Shown here: positions 12,701 through 27,700 of the stretch, in pieces
Position numbering within the stretch: the stretch's first letter is position 1
How the letters are laid out: the number at the start of each line of letters is the position of its first letter
Source of the DNA: Lingula anatina
Lineage: Eukaryota > Brachiopoda > Lingulata > Lingulida > Lingulidae
Length of the DNA stretch: 64,000 nt
Direction of reading: 5' to 3'
Assembly (NCBI RefSeq): GCF_001039355.2
Contig: NW_019775656.1
Coordinates: 117,836-181,835, forward strand
Notes under the pieces: generated by a model
What the model saw: the letters and a program-made list of their open reading frames with translations, nothing else
Told to the model about the DNA's origin: nothing
Database searches by the model: none
Position numbers and translations under genes: made by a program

Positions 12701-15700
12701 CTTAAAATGTCACCATTATTCAGCTTGAACCTCTCCAGTTTCAAATCACAGCCACTTCACACTGTATTGAGTGGAATACGACTCTACATCTATTAGGTGT
12801 CGTTAATATGTGTACCTAGCATAGCAGTTTAACTAAAAACCTGACACAGTGCTGCTGCCTACACAACCAACTCCACGCCCAGCATGTCCATCCTTTCTCA
12901 CTTTTGGACTTCTGTTTCACTTAAAATATACAATAGCACTTTTTATGTTCCGTCTGCTTTAAAAAGCAGGGAATTAAAATATCACATGGGGTGTAATTTG
13001 ATCTCATTGGACCAAATCCAGTGCTGGAACTTAATGAGAAGTGAGCTATGGGTGACTAAAATTGGGGAGTTTTGATAGATTAAGCACATGCTTTAATATG
13101 GCAACATTCTCAATTCAATTTAAATGCAAACTCATGAATGCCCCATCAACTTTTTCCATCAGGGACCTCACAGAGACACCAGTCCCATTAACCCATTTTA
13201 GATATATTCCATTATCATATTCTCCCATTTTAGATATATTCCATTATCATATTAACCCATTTTAGATATATTCCATTATCATATTCTCCCATTTTAGATA
13301 TATTCCATTATCATATTCTCCCATTTTAGATATATTCCATTATCATATTCTCCCATTTTAGATATATTCCATTATCATATTCTCTGGTGATAAATAAATG
13401 AAATGAAATGAAAAGAAAAATCCAGCAAGGTAATTTAAACCTTGCGTGTTCCTGCATTCTCGTATGGCTTCCAAATAAATAATTCAAGGGGCCTATCATT
13501 CTTTACCCAATGTGGAAAAAAATCTTTTAAAACAATCATCATAAGATTGATGGTGAAATTCAAAGTCTTGTCAACTGCAAATAACAACCACTATGTACCT
13601 TAATACATATATAAATAATCTGAGTTCTGCATGACAGAGACATTTTATATCAAATGTCACTATTCTGATTATGCAATTAAGGAATGTACTTTCTGGCCAG
13701 CACTGATAACTCTGTGTACAGTTTTATACCTGCTGGATCTTTGGCATGCAATATCCCACTTAAACTTTCTCTCAATTACCTGAACTTCAGCTGGTAGTTT
13801 GAATACTGATCCAAACATGGCTGAAATACTGCTTATTTTAATACATGCAGAGCCTTGTGGGGTCACAATGTGCTGCATACAAGGTGTGTTTCAGTGGCTT
13901 TAAGGGTGCATTCCCATAGATTTTAGATCGATCTATCCCTGTGGGGAGTCTCACTAGATTACTGTCAGATAATCCGGCTTAAATGTCTGTCTCGCCTACT
14001 ACAAGCTATAAGGGGGTAATTGACTTTCGTACCCGTTTGGCTGACAGCTATTTAGCGTGAACCCCCACGGAGTTAGGCCGATCTAGTTGGATCGATCTAA
14101 TCTCTGGGAATGGGGTCTAAGATCATGCTGCTAAATTTACAAATGTGTTGAAATTACGCTACCATTTGTTGCATCAGTAAATAATCATGTGCAACAAATT
14201 GTGGTTTGCCTTTCATGTATTTCTGTAATGGAGAGCGTTCTTTTTCTTTTCTTTTCTTTTGTCAGCTCACATCTGTTGCATAAGATCCTTGGCGTACTAC
14301 ATAATTTTGGCAAAAAAAAAAAAAAAAAAAAAAAAAACTTATGTATCATACAGTATCATGACCTGAAAATGACTGATGCATTGAATTTGATAAAATATCC
14401 TTTCAAAATCAAACAGGTTTTCATTACACACAGTTGGTGTAGCTAACAAAATGGGCTTTTCCTTCAAATGTAGTATCAGCTGACTATTTAAAAACCTGTA
14501 TCACTTCCAAATGGTTGCCTTCCATTACTATATATTTCTCAGTTCAATGTGATTCTCATTTTTTTCTGTACCATTACCTGCATTCAGGTGTGCCTTTATC
14601 ATTTTAACTATCCTATTCAAGTATGTGGGCTGTAATCTAATATAAATGCACTTTAACCTTGCTGTTAAAAGCAATACAGATCCTCGTTTTATAGAGAACA
14701 TCTACATCCTGTGTGCTGTCAGGCAAAGGGACCAAGCAGGAGTCTTTATAACGACCAAGAATAACCGCCAGCTGTAAAGATCTCATAAACACTCACCTAA
14801 AACAAAATTTCCATCAGAATAACTTCTTTGTTTCTCAATGTAGACCAATTTTCAGCTCTAATCATTAAGAAATCCTTTAAGCTATCAGTCACATAAAAAA
14901 AGAATTTCTGACTGGAATTAAAGAGCCCCAACATTTCAGAGAAATGACATTGCATGCGTTCCAGACAACCGAATGACTCAAAAGTGCAGCCACAGACACC
15001 AGATGACACTACCGTATTAAACCACCACGGCAAGTATTTCTTCCCATCCAGTGGGACACATTATATTGAGAAACCTTTCATCGCTGACCCTTTACCAATA
15101 TTCTTTGACCCATCGCACCTCATTCCAGCCTGTAACAATACAAACCCAGAATACATGTATTATACAGCACAGGAAATACCTTGTTCTTACCAAACCAGAC
15201 ATGTTAAATATATCCGACACCCTTTTTGGGTTATTCCAATAGAATGATAGCTTAATTTTGAAAAGGATACAATAAACACTGCATGAAGACCATTGAATTT
15301 AGAAACAAGAGGATATTCAGTTAAACAGATAAAATGATACTTTTCACACACCCTTTTTTGCTAGGAACTGGAACACTAATACCACATTGTCTTTCAAAAG
15401 AGAGTGTACCTTTATATTTCTTAATAGATAATTCCTAAAAAAACAGTAATAAGGGAGGAATGGAGTCCAGTCAGGCACAGGCATGTCTTGATATATACAT
15501 ACCATATTCACATAATTTTCTAACTTGTGATTGACCAATTTCAAAGTTTCTAAATCCCAGTTCTGTGCAGCTTGTACATCACCGCCATAAGCACCAGAAG
15601 ACGAGTTTTTCCGGTACCCCAGAATCCCTTCCAATTTGGCAATTGAGTTTCTTTTATAAGAAGGCGATCTTGTATGCGTCAACCCTTCCAATTTGGCAAT

Positions 15701-18700
15701 GGAGTTCCTCTTGGAGCGCTGAAGTTGTTGTTGTTGAGTTAATCCTTCCATGTGTGCCACAGAAGACCTCTTGTAGGAAGCGGACCTCTGATGTCTTCCA
15801 GTTCTCTCCATCCTGCCAATGCCTGACAGCGTGTGAGACAGGTACTACGTGTGTGTTATTGTGTGTGTGTGTGTGCATGTATGCAGTGACTTCCCCTATG
15901 GCCTCCACTGTAACTGAATGTGCCCCTACAATGACAGTCATCCTTAATGTATGGGGAGATAACTCACAACAGTCATTATTGTACCCACAGGTGCATGACG
16001 ATGTTAAAATAGGATGGCACTATCAATGCTCTCTTTCTATGACATGCCTGTGGTATGTCGTCCTATCCTTTATTAAGACACTATGAACTGAATTCAAAGA
16101 ATTTAAGGAACAATGAATGAAAACTTGCCCCTGGGTCAAACTTGTTGTAGCCATCAATGTCGCATTCATTAAATCTCCATACATTTTTTTTTCTAACTCA
16201 ATGTCTGACAGAATATATCATTCTTTAATAAGAAGGGTTAAGTGATATTTTATTCATGAACAAAATTACCCCAAGACTCAAATGTCCGACTGGAGACGAT
16301 TGTCTGCAAAATATCATCTTGACATTTAAATGTATAATATAAAATTTTTATGATCCCCTGGTTGGTATGCTGAGAACTGGCCATGCCTTTTCTCAACGGT
16401 CAGAAACTCAGTGTATGGTTTGGAAACAAACTTATTCCCAACCTCTGATCAAGAAGGCCTATCTCCTTTTTGCTTCAAGTAGTTATTCAAGGTTCTGCCT
16501 GACACTTAAGGCACGCACGCAGGGAGCTTGACGTGTGTGAGAAGGAATGTTAGATGTTTCTGACATAGCGCCCAGCATGCCTTTAAGGTCTTATTTCACA
16601 GCGCTTAGTTTGATATTTTTATGAACTTTTGAGAGACACGAAAATGAACCAAATGCATCACATAATACTATGCAATATAAAATGTTTGCTTTGCAAAGAG
16701 AAGCAAAAAGAAAAAAAAAATTGGCAGGAAAGTAGGAAGTCAATTATTTCTTTTAACACTACATTCATCTTGTTAAAAAAAAACTTTTTCTCATAATAGA
16801 GTTACTTTCTATTTAGGAATGATATATCTCACTATAACATCTCACACTGACTCATTAAATAAATAACTACTTTTCAAAGTATCAGTGCTGCAGGATTCTT
16901 CTTTAAATTGGAAGGCAATTTCATTTCTAAATGTTTGCTGTGTATCAAGTGAGGCAAGAGTTATTTTCATGTCACACCCTCATAGACCTGGCTGGTCCAC
17001 ATCCACATGGAATCAAATAAGACAGGGAGCAGGAAGCTATTCTTGGGTATAAAAAAAGTATTATTTTATCTGCTGAGTCACAGAAAGAAGATCTGTTTGT
17101 CGTCTAAATTGTTTACTTGTTCATTATTCATTCATTTTTTTTTCAAGAAAAGGAAACTTCAGTTACTTTAAAAGTACTTTAAATCAAACACACACAACCT
17201 GGAAATTGACATTTTCAGAACAGTTCACATGCCAGTGCAGACACGGAATAATCTGATATCTGATAGAAAAACCAGTCAGCATTGATCTAACCTGACTGTA
17301 ACATGTGTAATCTTAACTCAGGACATCTGGATACCAACAATGTTATCAATATTTTAGTGCAAACAGAGTACATAACGTGAGTCAATTCAGTTCTTTCTAT
17401 TCTGCAAAACAACCAATACATCAACTAGTGAAGTAAATCAACTCTGCTTATATGTGGAGTTTTACCTTTTAATTATTTCATTTTTAAAGATGGACACTAA
17501 CATACCTGGGCTATAGTCAGAAGACTTCATAAATCTGCCATCAGAATAATTTCTTGTCAATATTCTTATCTTTAGATAAAGTAAATTCTATTGACAATGA
17601 TAAAGATAAGTGATGTACAGAGTTCAGTTAAAATGTAAGGAGGCATGCCAAAATTGTACGCCATACATAACATTCAAATTATGTTAAAAATACACAACAA
17701 AACTTGCCATAATTCACAGGAAGGTCCTCTTTAAGGGGTGTATCTCCTCCATCTTAATTTCTGTAACAACACCAGAACAAGGTTTACAATGTCCATAAAG
17801 ACATGTTAATATTCAACTAGCGTTCAAAATTAACAAAAACGTACCCTATATTTTTGCTCCTCCATTCTTATCTTGGTAGTGTATCACACCCACTTGAGGT
17901 GGTGAAATATCTAGGTCCTCAGATGCATTGTTCAGCTAAAGTGTCAAACATCATCCAAATGCTTTACCATCCCAGAACTCGACTTAATAACACCCTTGAG
18001 GGTTTGTCAACTGGGGTCATCTTCCTATGTCCAGCGGCTATGCGCTCTGGTCAGTGTAAATTTTCATATGTACACAGAACCCTTGCAGGCAACTAGAAGT
18101 GTGCTTCCATACAAATGTTCCACATACCACTCGGAGCTACTTTTCCCTTTGACCTTTCACCTCCCCATGAAACCAGACCTAACCAATAGATCATGTAGCC
18201 TGACTATTTATCTGGTGGTGATCAGCATTTAACCACAGTCCAGAGCCATCTATCTTAACCTACTTGACACAGGGCATGTATGATTTTTGACAATCTAAAG
18301 GTTAGTCAAATAAAAATGATTTAGGAAGTGGAAATGATGGTAGAAGCAAATCAAAAGTGGATTAGGCTTCATTTGCTTTACTGTTGTGCATGGGTTCTGA
18401 TATATGTATGCAGGTACATCAAGTTCGAACTGCTTGCATTGTGGAAATTGTTTAACTATTTTTATCAAACATATTACACATATATAGAAGTGCAAAATTA
18501 GGTCCTCACTCACAGTGCTTAAACAAAGACTGCCTAAGCACCAGAAAAATGTTTTTCTAGACATTTTTCTACTACTAAAAATATTTTGACAATCTAAAAT
18601 TTGAAACAACCATATAAAGTACAGGTGTTCTCTTTCTCCCAGTATCTATTTTCAGATAAAATAGTCACTGTTGATATTCAGTGTACAAGTCTTAATTCTT

Positions 18701-21700
18701 TTCCAAACATTCAGTTTAGACCCAAGTAGCAATATCAACTCAGATGTTCTGAACTGGTGACTCATCTGTACATTTAGCCTTGTTTTATTAAGAATAAGTC
18801 AACACTTCTCTTTGCCTGACACAAATAAAGTCCATGTGGTTTACAAGTTATCCACGCTGCATTACAAAAACACTGGGTAATTTCTTATTTTAACATGTGG
18901 TTCATTTTTTTTCCTTCAGGTAACCAGATACCAGACGTGCTGCCGGTTCTCTCTAATGAAAACTGTATGATAGGAAATATCATATAAACTTGCAACACCT
19001 GCTTTCATGTCAGATATATTTTGCTCACACTTCAATAATAGATAATAAGAGTTCCTTTTTAACTTCAGTTCTACAGTAATATCTTTCTTTTTTTGAACAT
19101 ACAATAAGTACCAATCTGTAATAAACTTCTGTGGCTCAATCCCCAACCTACACTTCTACCAAGATGCAAACTTCTCAATCAATTCCACGCATTTCTCACA
19201 TGGTTTAGATTCTCCACAAGACTTACCTAAGTCATATTCAAAAGCCATGCAGAGCAAGCAAAAAAGGGAAAGTTCTCACTGATCAAATATTTGCCCAGTT
19301 CAACCCTTCAACAGCCATACTAGCCGCCATAGCATTCCATAAAACAGTTAGATTCAAGTTAATGTTGGGGCAGGCCGAGCTCTTTACACAATCAATTGGC
19401 TCTGCAGAATGCAACAAAAACAGTCTCTGCCACTCAAAAGCCTGTTGCTTTTCATAATCCACGCACTTCAGAATTTGGCATAAAACCTACCTGTTTATAC
19501 ATACATAATGCACTTATTTACTTGCATGTGGCTTCCAACCTCTGAAAGCAGGTCCATTAAGTTTGTTGAAGACCCCCTTTTGACCCTCTGACTGACGTGC
19601 GATTTGTTCACAAAGCTCCTGAATTTCTGCTATTGTTTCAGTAGCACTGGAACATCTAACTGCCATAACTGGCATACATCGCCTTATTTCACTGCATTGT
19701 TTTACAGACTTACATGGATGGTTTTACAGCATTATTCCGTACACCCCGTGGAAGGCAAGGAGAATAGACTGTCATGCTCCATTAGTAATCCCAAATGTGC
19801 TCCTTAATAATCAGGGTGTGTGGAACCCAGGCACGAAGAGCACACATAATGAGGGGTGTAAATTTTTTAAGAAGTGACCTTAGAGCAAATATCAGAGAAT
19901 AAAGTCAGTGCTATGCGATAAGTATACTTGCATGACACCATTCAGTACATGACTCAGTGTTCACTTTTCAATATCAGAGTCAAGACTCTCGTGAAAGAAA
20001 TATAACCCATAATAAAGATGCAGATAAGCTAAAAGCAAAGCGTGCAAAATTGGCATTCTGATAGTTTTCAATTTTGCTGACATACATATGCATTCTAATA
20101 ATTTCATTCATAAAATAAAGTCAATGTTTGATATCATGCAAAAAATTTAACTTTTGCAGATGTTTATAGTACTATACATCATTTCACTAACTTGCAATGG
20201 AATTTTGAAGCTTCTCTAAATATTCCTCAGTTCCATCTTAAAAAAGGGCTTTTTACTTTTAAAAAAGCAGTAATTATAAAAGCAGCTGATAACATAAGTG
20301 TAGAGGCAAATTGTACTGCAACTAAAAGGACATACCAAGCCTTGACAACCCTTGGTATTTCACATTCCAATTTTAAATGCTAAAAACTGACTGACAATTT
20401 AAGTTTATTTATCTAAGGACATTTATTTCAGAACAACCTTTCACAGCTGTTTCTTTTAGTTTGCTTTGCACCCTTATGAAACCTGGCTGGTGTCAAGTCA
20501 ACACAGGCTCCATTAGAGCACAACTTCACTATCACAGATGTCAAGGATACTCTTTTTTAAAAATCCTGGAAGACTTCCAAATCAACCAGTTGCTACTTCT
20601 ACTTTTTTTTTTCTGAACCATTACTTTAAGTAAATAATGAGATTGTGCTACCATCTTGTGGTGACACAAAAACCTCTTTACAGATCTACTGTACGACCTG
20701 GTCACAGTGTTAATAACTGTCAGGATCGAGACACACACATTTTAAATGCTTTCACTGAGAACTGTCTGTATTCAAACTAGATGTAAATATGTCTCTCTAC
20801 ATGAATTCTTAAAGCAGCTTATGCAGTAAAGCTTTATCATAATGCATGTGCAATCCACGGGTTTCATAAGATGAACAACTTACCTGCCCGTTAACAAAAT
20901 ACATGGCAGCCAAGAAGTTGATTTATCCCAAGCAGTCAGTCTTTTCCAATTAACAGATAACCAAATGTTCTAGCACTCTAAGAATTGATCAACCACACTG
21001 TCCATGGCCGTTAATAAGCAAGGTGAATATATAGGTAAGGCTCCTGTATCCCATGTGACACCTTCTCTCAGGTCCTTCAGGTATCAAATGTCAGCTCACT
21101 TTTCCAGTTTAATGAAAATGATGCCTCTTTTGATGATGGTCCTTGTAATACTTCTAACAGGACATAAGATCCCATAGACTAGGGCAGCTAAAGGTGTATC
21201 AAGTGGAGGAGGATCACATCTGTATAATGTCCTAAGCTAAATGCAAACGCTAATGTAAAAGCTACACCTTAACCGCAGCTTTTGTCATTCAATTATATTG
21301 ATCTTTACTAAGTCTTAACTCATGGACTGTGCGTAAATGCAAATATCAACGTGCTCCTTGCCACCGACTATTAAAACTCACACGTAATGTAACAATAGCT
21401 TATTGCATAGAACCCAGCACAGTGGAAGTTTTTCCTGTATTCAAGAAGGAGAAAGATAAACATATTAAACAAACAGTCTGCTCAATTAAGTATTGGTGGC
21501 CAGCAGGCAGAGACATACAGGTACACATAATTACTGGTCTTCCTAATGGCCAGCGATATAATCACGAGGTCCGAGACAAACAACAGCAGTGACCAGGTCG
21601 ATCAATTATGAGAGTGTTTAAGCTAACACTAACTACCTTGAGCTTTATGAGCACCTAAATAGCTGATTGGAATTTTAATTCCAGAGAATTCTGACAAAAG

Positions 21701-24700
21701 CAGAAAAGGACAAGAGGTAAAATATTTCCATGTTCAATGTGGTTCACCATTGTTAATAAAGTGTCAGATCCAAAACCTGTTTTCATCATAATTCAGATGC
21801 ACAATGATAAAATGCTGACAAATATAAATGTAAATGTCACAGGTGTCAGGTTAGAAGCAAATTCAAGAAATCCCCAGAGGCATAAAAAAACTTCAATCTA
21901 AATACCTCATTTCTTTCTTTCTCTCCAATTTTCTTGGGTGTGTTCATGCCTTTCTTTCTTTTTATTTATATAAATATGTTAAAAAACATGTGGCACGTGA
22001 CGAACAATATATTTTTTTGCATAAGGTATTACATCAACAGCATATTGAATTTCTCAGTAATAACAACACCACAGAAATGATGGCAACATTTTCTATACTG
22101 GAATACTATGTATAAAATTCTTACTCAAGAATATGGGCAGTGGACTGTTAGGAAAAAACAGGTCAGCAGTGCAAACGTAAAATCAATGTCAGGTGAATTA
22201 AGTCTGCAATGTTTGTAAAACAGATTTTCTACCTGCGAATTATGCAATATCCTTCAAGTACCTAAAACCCTGTGAGCATCAGCAAGTTCCCCACTGATGA
22301 CTTTATATGGAATATTTACACTCAAAGATACAGCTTATAATATAGATATAGCTGTATATATAAACTTATTCTGATGGGATGGGGTGGGTACCAGTATATC
22401 AATTCTCTATACATGTACTAAGCATACTTTTTTTTTGCATTTTTACATATAATAAACAGATTTTTAGCTTGACAAAGATTTGATGAATCTGTCTTTCTCC
22501 CATATATTGACAAACTGTAATACACAATTTTAAGCTAATATCTGAGAGCAGAATTTTTACATCCAAACTTGTGATCACTTGGTCAAATTTACATAAACCT
22601 ATATAACAATACCTGAACCAGCTGAAAGGTCCTGGGCATATTCTCCTCACGACTTGACCCAACGAGAAAAAGAACCGCTCCGTCTTGTGCCTCTGTTTCA
22701 ATGTCTGTGAGCAGTACTGGGGATGATGAGGAAAAGGAGTCCTCTGTATCACTCACCAGACCCTCCCATTGGTTCCAATCAGGCATAGGTGATCCAAGAT
22801 GACGTGTTGGGTGACAAATCAACCCAGAGCTCAGTGGGATGAGATGTTGTGGGTGAGGGGGACGCCTCAGTGAATGTTATCGGCCAGTTACTCAGGGGAC
22901 AAGCTTAGAGAGTGCTTTCCACCAGGGTCACATACCTGAGTGGGGATCAAGCATCAAGCAGATCAACATGATCACATTGTCAACTGGGACAATATTGACG
23001 CACCTTGGCTACCTGCTGGTCTTTGTGCAGCTAAATCGCTAAGAAAGACACTCTCTTTCACTCGGGCTTCTTGCATTCATAGGTAAAGAAGGGAGTGTTG
23101 GAGGAATAACACAGCCAGTGTTAGTATAAGCTTCCTGCTACAGTAAAACTAACATGGGCAGCTCCACCATGTCACATGATTCTTGCTTCACTGATGCCAT
23201 TGAGACCATTTTAATTCAAACTTCAACCCCCTGTTCTATAGATATAAAAATTTCCCATTTGGTCGGACTTTTCGACTTCCCCTTTCTCATCGGCCAATAA
23301 TCTTTTTGACTCACCCCTTTCAATAATGAACAAGTAAAGATAATCTAGCAATTCTCCCCTAAATGTCATGTGAAGATAAACTGTATAGACCGAGAATGGA
23401 GCTAGGCACCCACTGAATGGCAACACGACAAGTGCATGGAAGTTTGAATAGAAACCATCATCAGAGAACAATTTTCATAGCTCCACTGCTGTGATGAACT
23501 CAATTTTACCAGAACTGATTTCTATAGCAAATGGTGCACCTAGCTGTGCATGGAATTTCTCTGGTGTGTAATAACTTCTGGAACTTTCACCTGTCATTTT
23601 AAGTATAACAAAAACACCTGTATATTAATTTTTCTTATATACTCTATGGTTATTTTGAAAAAAAAAAAAAAAAAAAATCACAATGATGTAATCAATTCTG
23701 AAAAGTGATTCCCGTCAATGTAATTTCCTTTCAGAGTTTTCAGTATGGTAATAAACAGACTTCCTAGATTTCCTTCTGTTAAAATATATTACGACTGTGC
23801 TTTTCAGTCTTCATCTATTTTCTTCCACTTTTCTGATGAAACCTCAAAACAACAAAATCCAGCGCTCAATCAATTATCCAGGAAAACGCATAAAAAGGGC
23901 AGTCACATTTTCTTAATGTCCTCACCGTTAGAAAAAACATATTGAAATCAATGCAAATTATGGATCTTTTTAAGCAGTCACAAGCTTTCAAAAGAGATTT
24001 GCCTAAAATAAAAAATATTCCATTAAAAAAGTTACATAAGTGCTTGTGTGATTCTAATGAGAAAAAAACATGTTATTGTTAAATAGGTTTTCATAAATGG
24101 TGAGATAATGTGTTTAGTGAAGAGAGATGGCAGACACCATTTGTCATGGGCGTGTCAATCTGAAAGGAGCAGTTCTTATCACCAGACAGTGAAACCATTG
24201 CAAGAACCATTCATCATCTGCAAGGCTCTAAATTAAACATGGTAGACTGAAGACCTTTGCTAATGTCACAGCTGAAGTATTTCTTTTGAAAGATGCGGAT
24301 GGAGAGCAAACGAATGCATCAGCTCCACTGCTTATAACATTTTCAGAAGTTTATAAGGATTGGAATTTCAGCCCACTCTCTTTACAGTATTATTCTTTTT
24401 TTTTAAAGATGCTAAATATAAAAAATATCAAAATGAAATAAATATTAAAATGGAACCATTAGCTATCTAATATATGATATCCTAAACTATTCCTCAAGTG
24501 TCATTCTAGACAAAATAATACGCCAACATACCAAAGGCTTGTTCCCCCATGCATTTCTTTTTTTCTTGCATTACAAATACATGTAATATAAACACTACAT
24601 AAAGTATGCATAACCAGTAAGTAAGGTTCAGAAATGCTAAATAAATATACACACATACAAACAGATATAATCATCTTTAGATGATAAAACAAATCAATGA

Positions 24701-27700
24701 TGTGCTACAACTTTAGAAGAAAATACATACCAACCCTCTCCTATACTGAATATATGCAAACTGTGACCTTTTTTAACAATGGGCTGTGCCAACATGCAGC
24801 AGATGAAAACACTGTTTGCGCTTCCAGTTAAAATATGATATACAAAAGCACCACCTGTGTTTCAATTTTTTCCACTAAACTACAGGTTATGAAAATTTCT
24901 TTTTTAAAAAAGAACTTACTCCATTATCAGCTGTAACTTCCCTCACCCCATTCCGTCTGCGATTTCTGCGGCCTGAAAGATAAAAGAAATTCATATTTCA
25001 GTTACGAGTATTTGTTCTTTTCAACCTGCTCGTCACCATGGAAGAATGGACACACTGACAAGACAGCCATTGATCAGACTCAGTCCTTGATGATTCATTT
25101 AGTAATGAGCAGCACTTAGGTATGATGAATGAAAGGAAATACAGGTATGACAACTGGGGTCTTTTTATCGAACATGTCGATATGACATGAGCCTCAATTG
25201 GTCAGGTTTATAAGGGCCAGCAGGGGGTCATCCTCCATTAGGTACAAAATATGGTGCTGAAATTATGGGAAGAAAAAGGGACAACACCCATGTAATCTCA
25301 TATTAGCTTTGGAATGATGACAGGCTAGCTGAATGTCCCAGTATGGGCTGTCCTGATCTGCTGTGATATGGAATGTTAGTTTATCCCTGTGTTATGACAA
25401 GATATTAAACTAACATAACGAGACAGGTATTTCAGGATAATGAAAATCAATGGAAACCTACCAGCATATACCCATCCTATACACAATGATTAGCCAGTTA
25501 TAATCAGTAAAAGAAGCAGTAAAATTACAGATGCCACAAAAAGTTCAAGTTTGTTCTTAAAATGAACTTTTTATTCAATTCCTACATGTTGTAAATTACT
25601 TATAGCTTCTAATAATCAGTTGGAGCACTAAGGCTGTATTTCCAGAGCTTTTAGATCGATCTATCCCCTAGGGGAGTCTCACTAGATTACTGTCAGACAA
25701 TCCGGCTTAAATGTCCGTCCCGCCTACTACAAGCTGTAAGGGGGTAATTAACTTTCGTGTCCGCCCGGCTGGCAGCAATTTAGCGTGAACCCCCAGGCAA
25801 TTAGGTCGATCTAAAGTAGATCGATCTAATCTCTGGAAATGGGATCTAATACACCCAACACAGAACAAAGCCCATAAAAACTGGTACCTAACAGTGATAG
25901 CATGAGGGTGATAGAACTACTAATCATATTTCATCATTAATATTTCATTCTGTGTGTGTTCTACCCTTTTATTAGTTAAGAACAGTGTTGTCAAAATCAC
26001 AGGTTGCAGGCAGTTTCATGTCAATTATAGTATATTAATATTGTTATCTTATAGTAACTTAAAGGTTCTATAAATGAACAGTTTTTATCAGCAAAAATGA
26101 ACTAAAAATTGTCATCTATGCTGCTGCTGATTTCTTACATTCTTTTCCTTAAAATATCCCACAATAACAAGAAATCATATGACCTTTAAAAGCAAGCATC
26201 TTACACCAATTAAGATGAAGCCACTGCACTAATGAGTGTCTTCTACTAGTCAACATTGTGTGCAAAATTTCTGACATTATCATATATATAATTCATATCC
26301 AGAGCTGTGCTGAGATCAGGTAAAAAAAAAACCAGTTCATTTATCATTTACACTATTAGAGACAGATATTTTATTTCTCCCTCTCTCTCACACACACGTG
26401 CGCGCGCACACACACACACACACACACACGCACACACACACACACCAGTATACCCAGCGAACAGGATAATTAGGTAGACTGCAATCAAACCTAACTTTCC
26501 TCAACTGAATGCATCCTAAGATCTTGCAGACTTATCATGCTGCAGTAGAATTGCCTGAAGTCTACATGACTGAGATTGTTATGATGATCAAACTGTGCTT
26601 GTCACATTCAGCATATACTCAAGTTGTGTGCTGACACCTTAGGCGCAGACATCAGATGAAAGATAAGCTGTACATCTAATGGTGGCAGGTCATTATACAA
26701 CCTGTTGGACTTAAATCATATTCAGCTTGGGTAGCTGAAATAATGGGCACATTTTCCACGTTAAAAAAAAAAAAGAATAAAAAGAAAAATGGAATTGTTG
26801 TCATTTAAAAACTGATGTATCTTCACGCTTTCCTGGTTATTGTCAAATAAGAATGTGCAAGATGTAAATTTATCTTTTATATATCTTAAGATACATTAGA
26901 TTGATAGTCATATGCCTTAACCACAGATGCCATTACAGACACATTTTAAATAAGCTGTTTGACAAAACAAGACATTAAAAGTATCATTGCAAGAAAGAAA
27001 AAAATCTTCAAAATAAAAAGGAAAAATAAAATTAAGACAAACTAAAATTTAGCCTGGAAACTAGAGTACATTTGATTAAATTTAGTATATTTAAATCATC
27101 TTCAAAATGCAGCCAAGGAATATATTAAACATGACTTTCTATGTTGATAAACTAGGTATGAAAAATAAGATGATGCTTTTGGAATTAAAACAAACATACA
27201 AGTCATGTCAAAATTACTCACTTCTTCGCATCCTTACACCTTAAATCCTGTCTCAAACCTCGAATTTTTTTCTTTTTGCTTGCAGTCTCTTTTTCTTTTT
27301 TGGCAAAAGCCTGCAACCCAATCCTATATAAGTGTCTCACCATTGCTCAGTAGTTTCATTTTGTTTTCACTACAGACTTGACTCCCCAAATACGCATGAG
27401 GTGTAGGTATGAATGGGAGCTTTGTCCACCACTATAAAGGCACACTCTGTAATGCTATTAAACACCTCAAACAACTGAATGAAGCGACAGTGTTTTACAA
27501 TTGCCTCTGTGATGAAATGAGACGAATGAAAACCCGCTTGGCTTGGAGGCACGGCAACACTGTATCTACTGCAGGTCTTGTGCAGGACCACTACACAGCA
27601 TTGAAATGGCACCAGATTAAATTAGTGCTTGGTTTCAGAGAACCTGGCCAATAACGGTTTGCTTGCTCTTTGGATAAAGTTGCTGATTACATTTAAGTAG

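Larger units (their letters stand above)
10926..16795. repeat. Tandem duplicated block, copy 2 (5.87 kb)
   Basis: Starts directly after the N at 10925 with the same TAATAAAAATTTTGATTATA found at 5072. It ends at the shared CTCATA, beyond which the two copies differ. It carries the same exons, MITE and minisatellite as copy 1. Confidence 0.95.

Noticed and set aside
27370-27654. Overlapping open frames on both strands in ASPP intron 3
   Set aside because: No recognised homology, no convincing splice sites; a slightly GC-richer stretch is enough to explain them.
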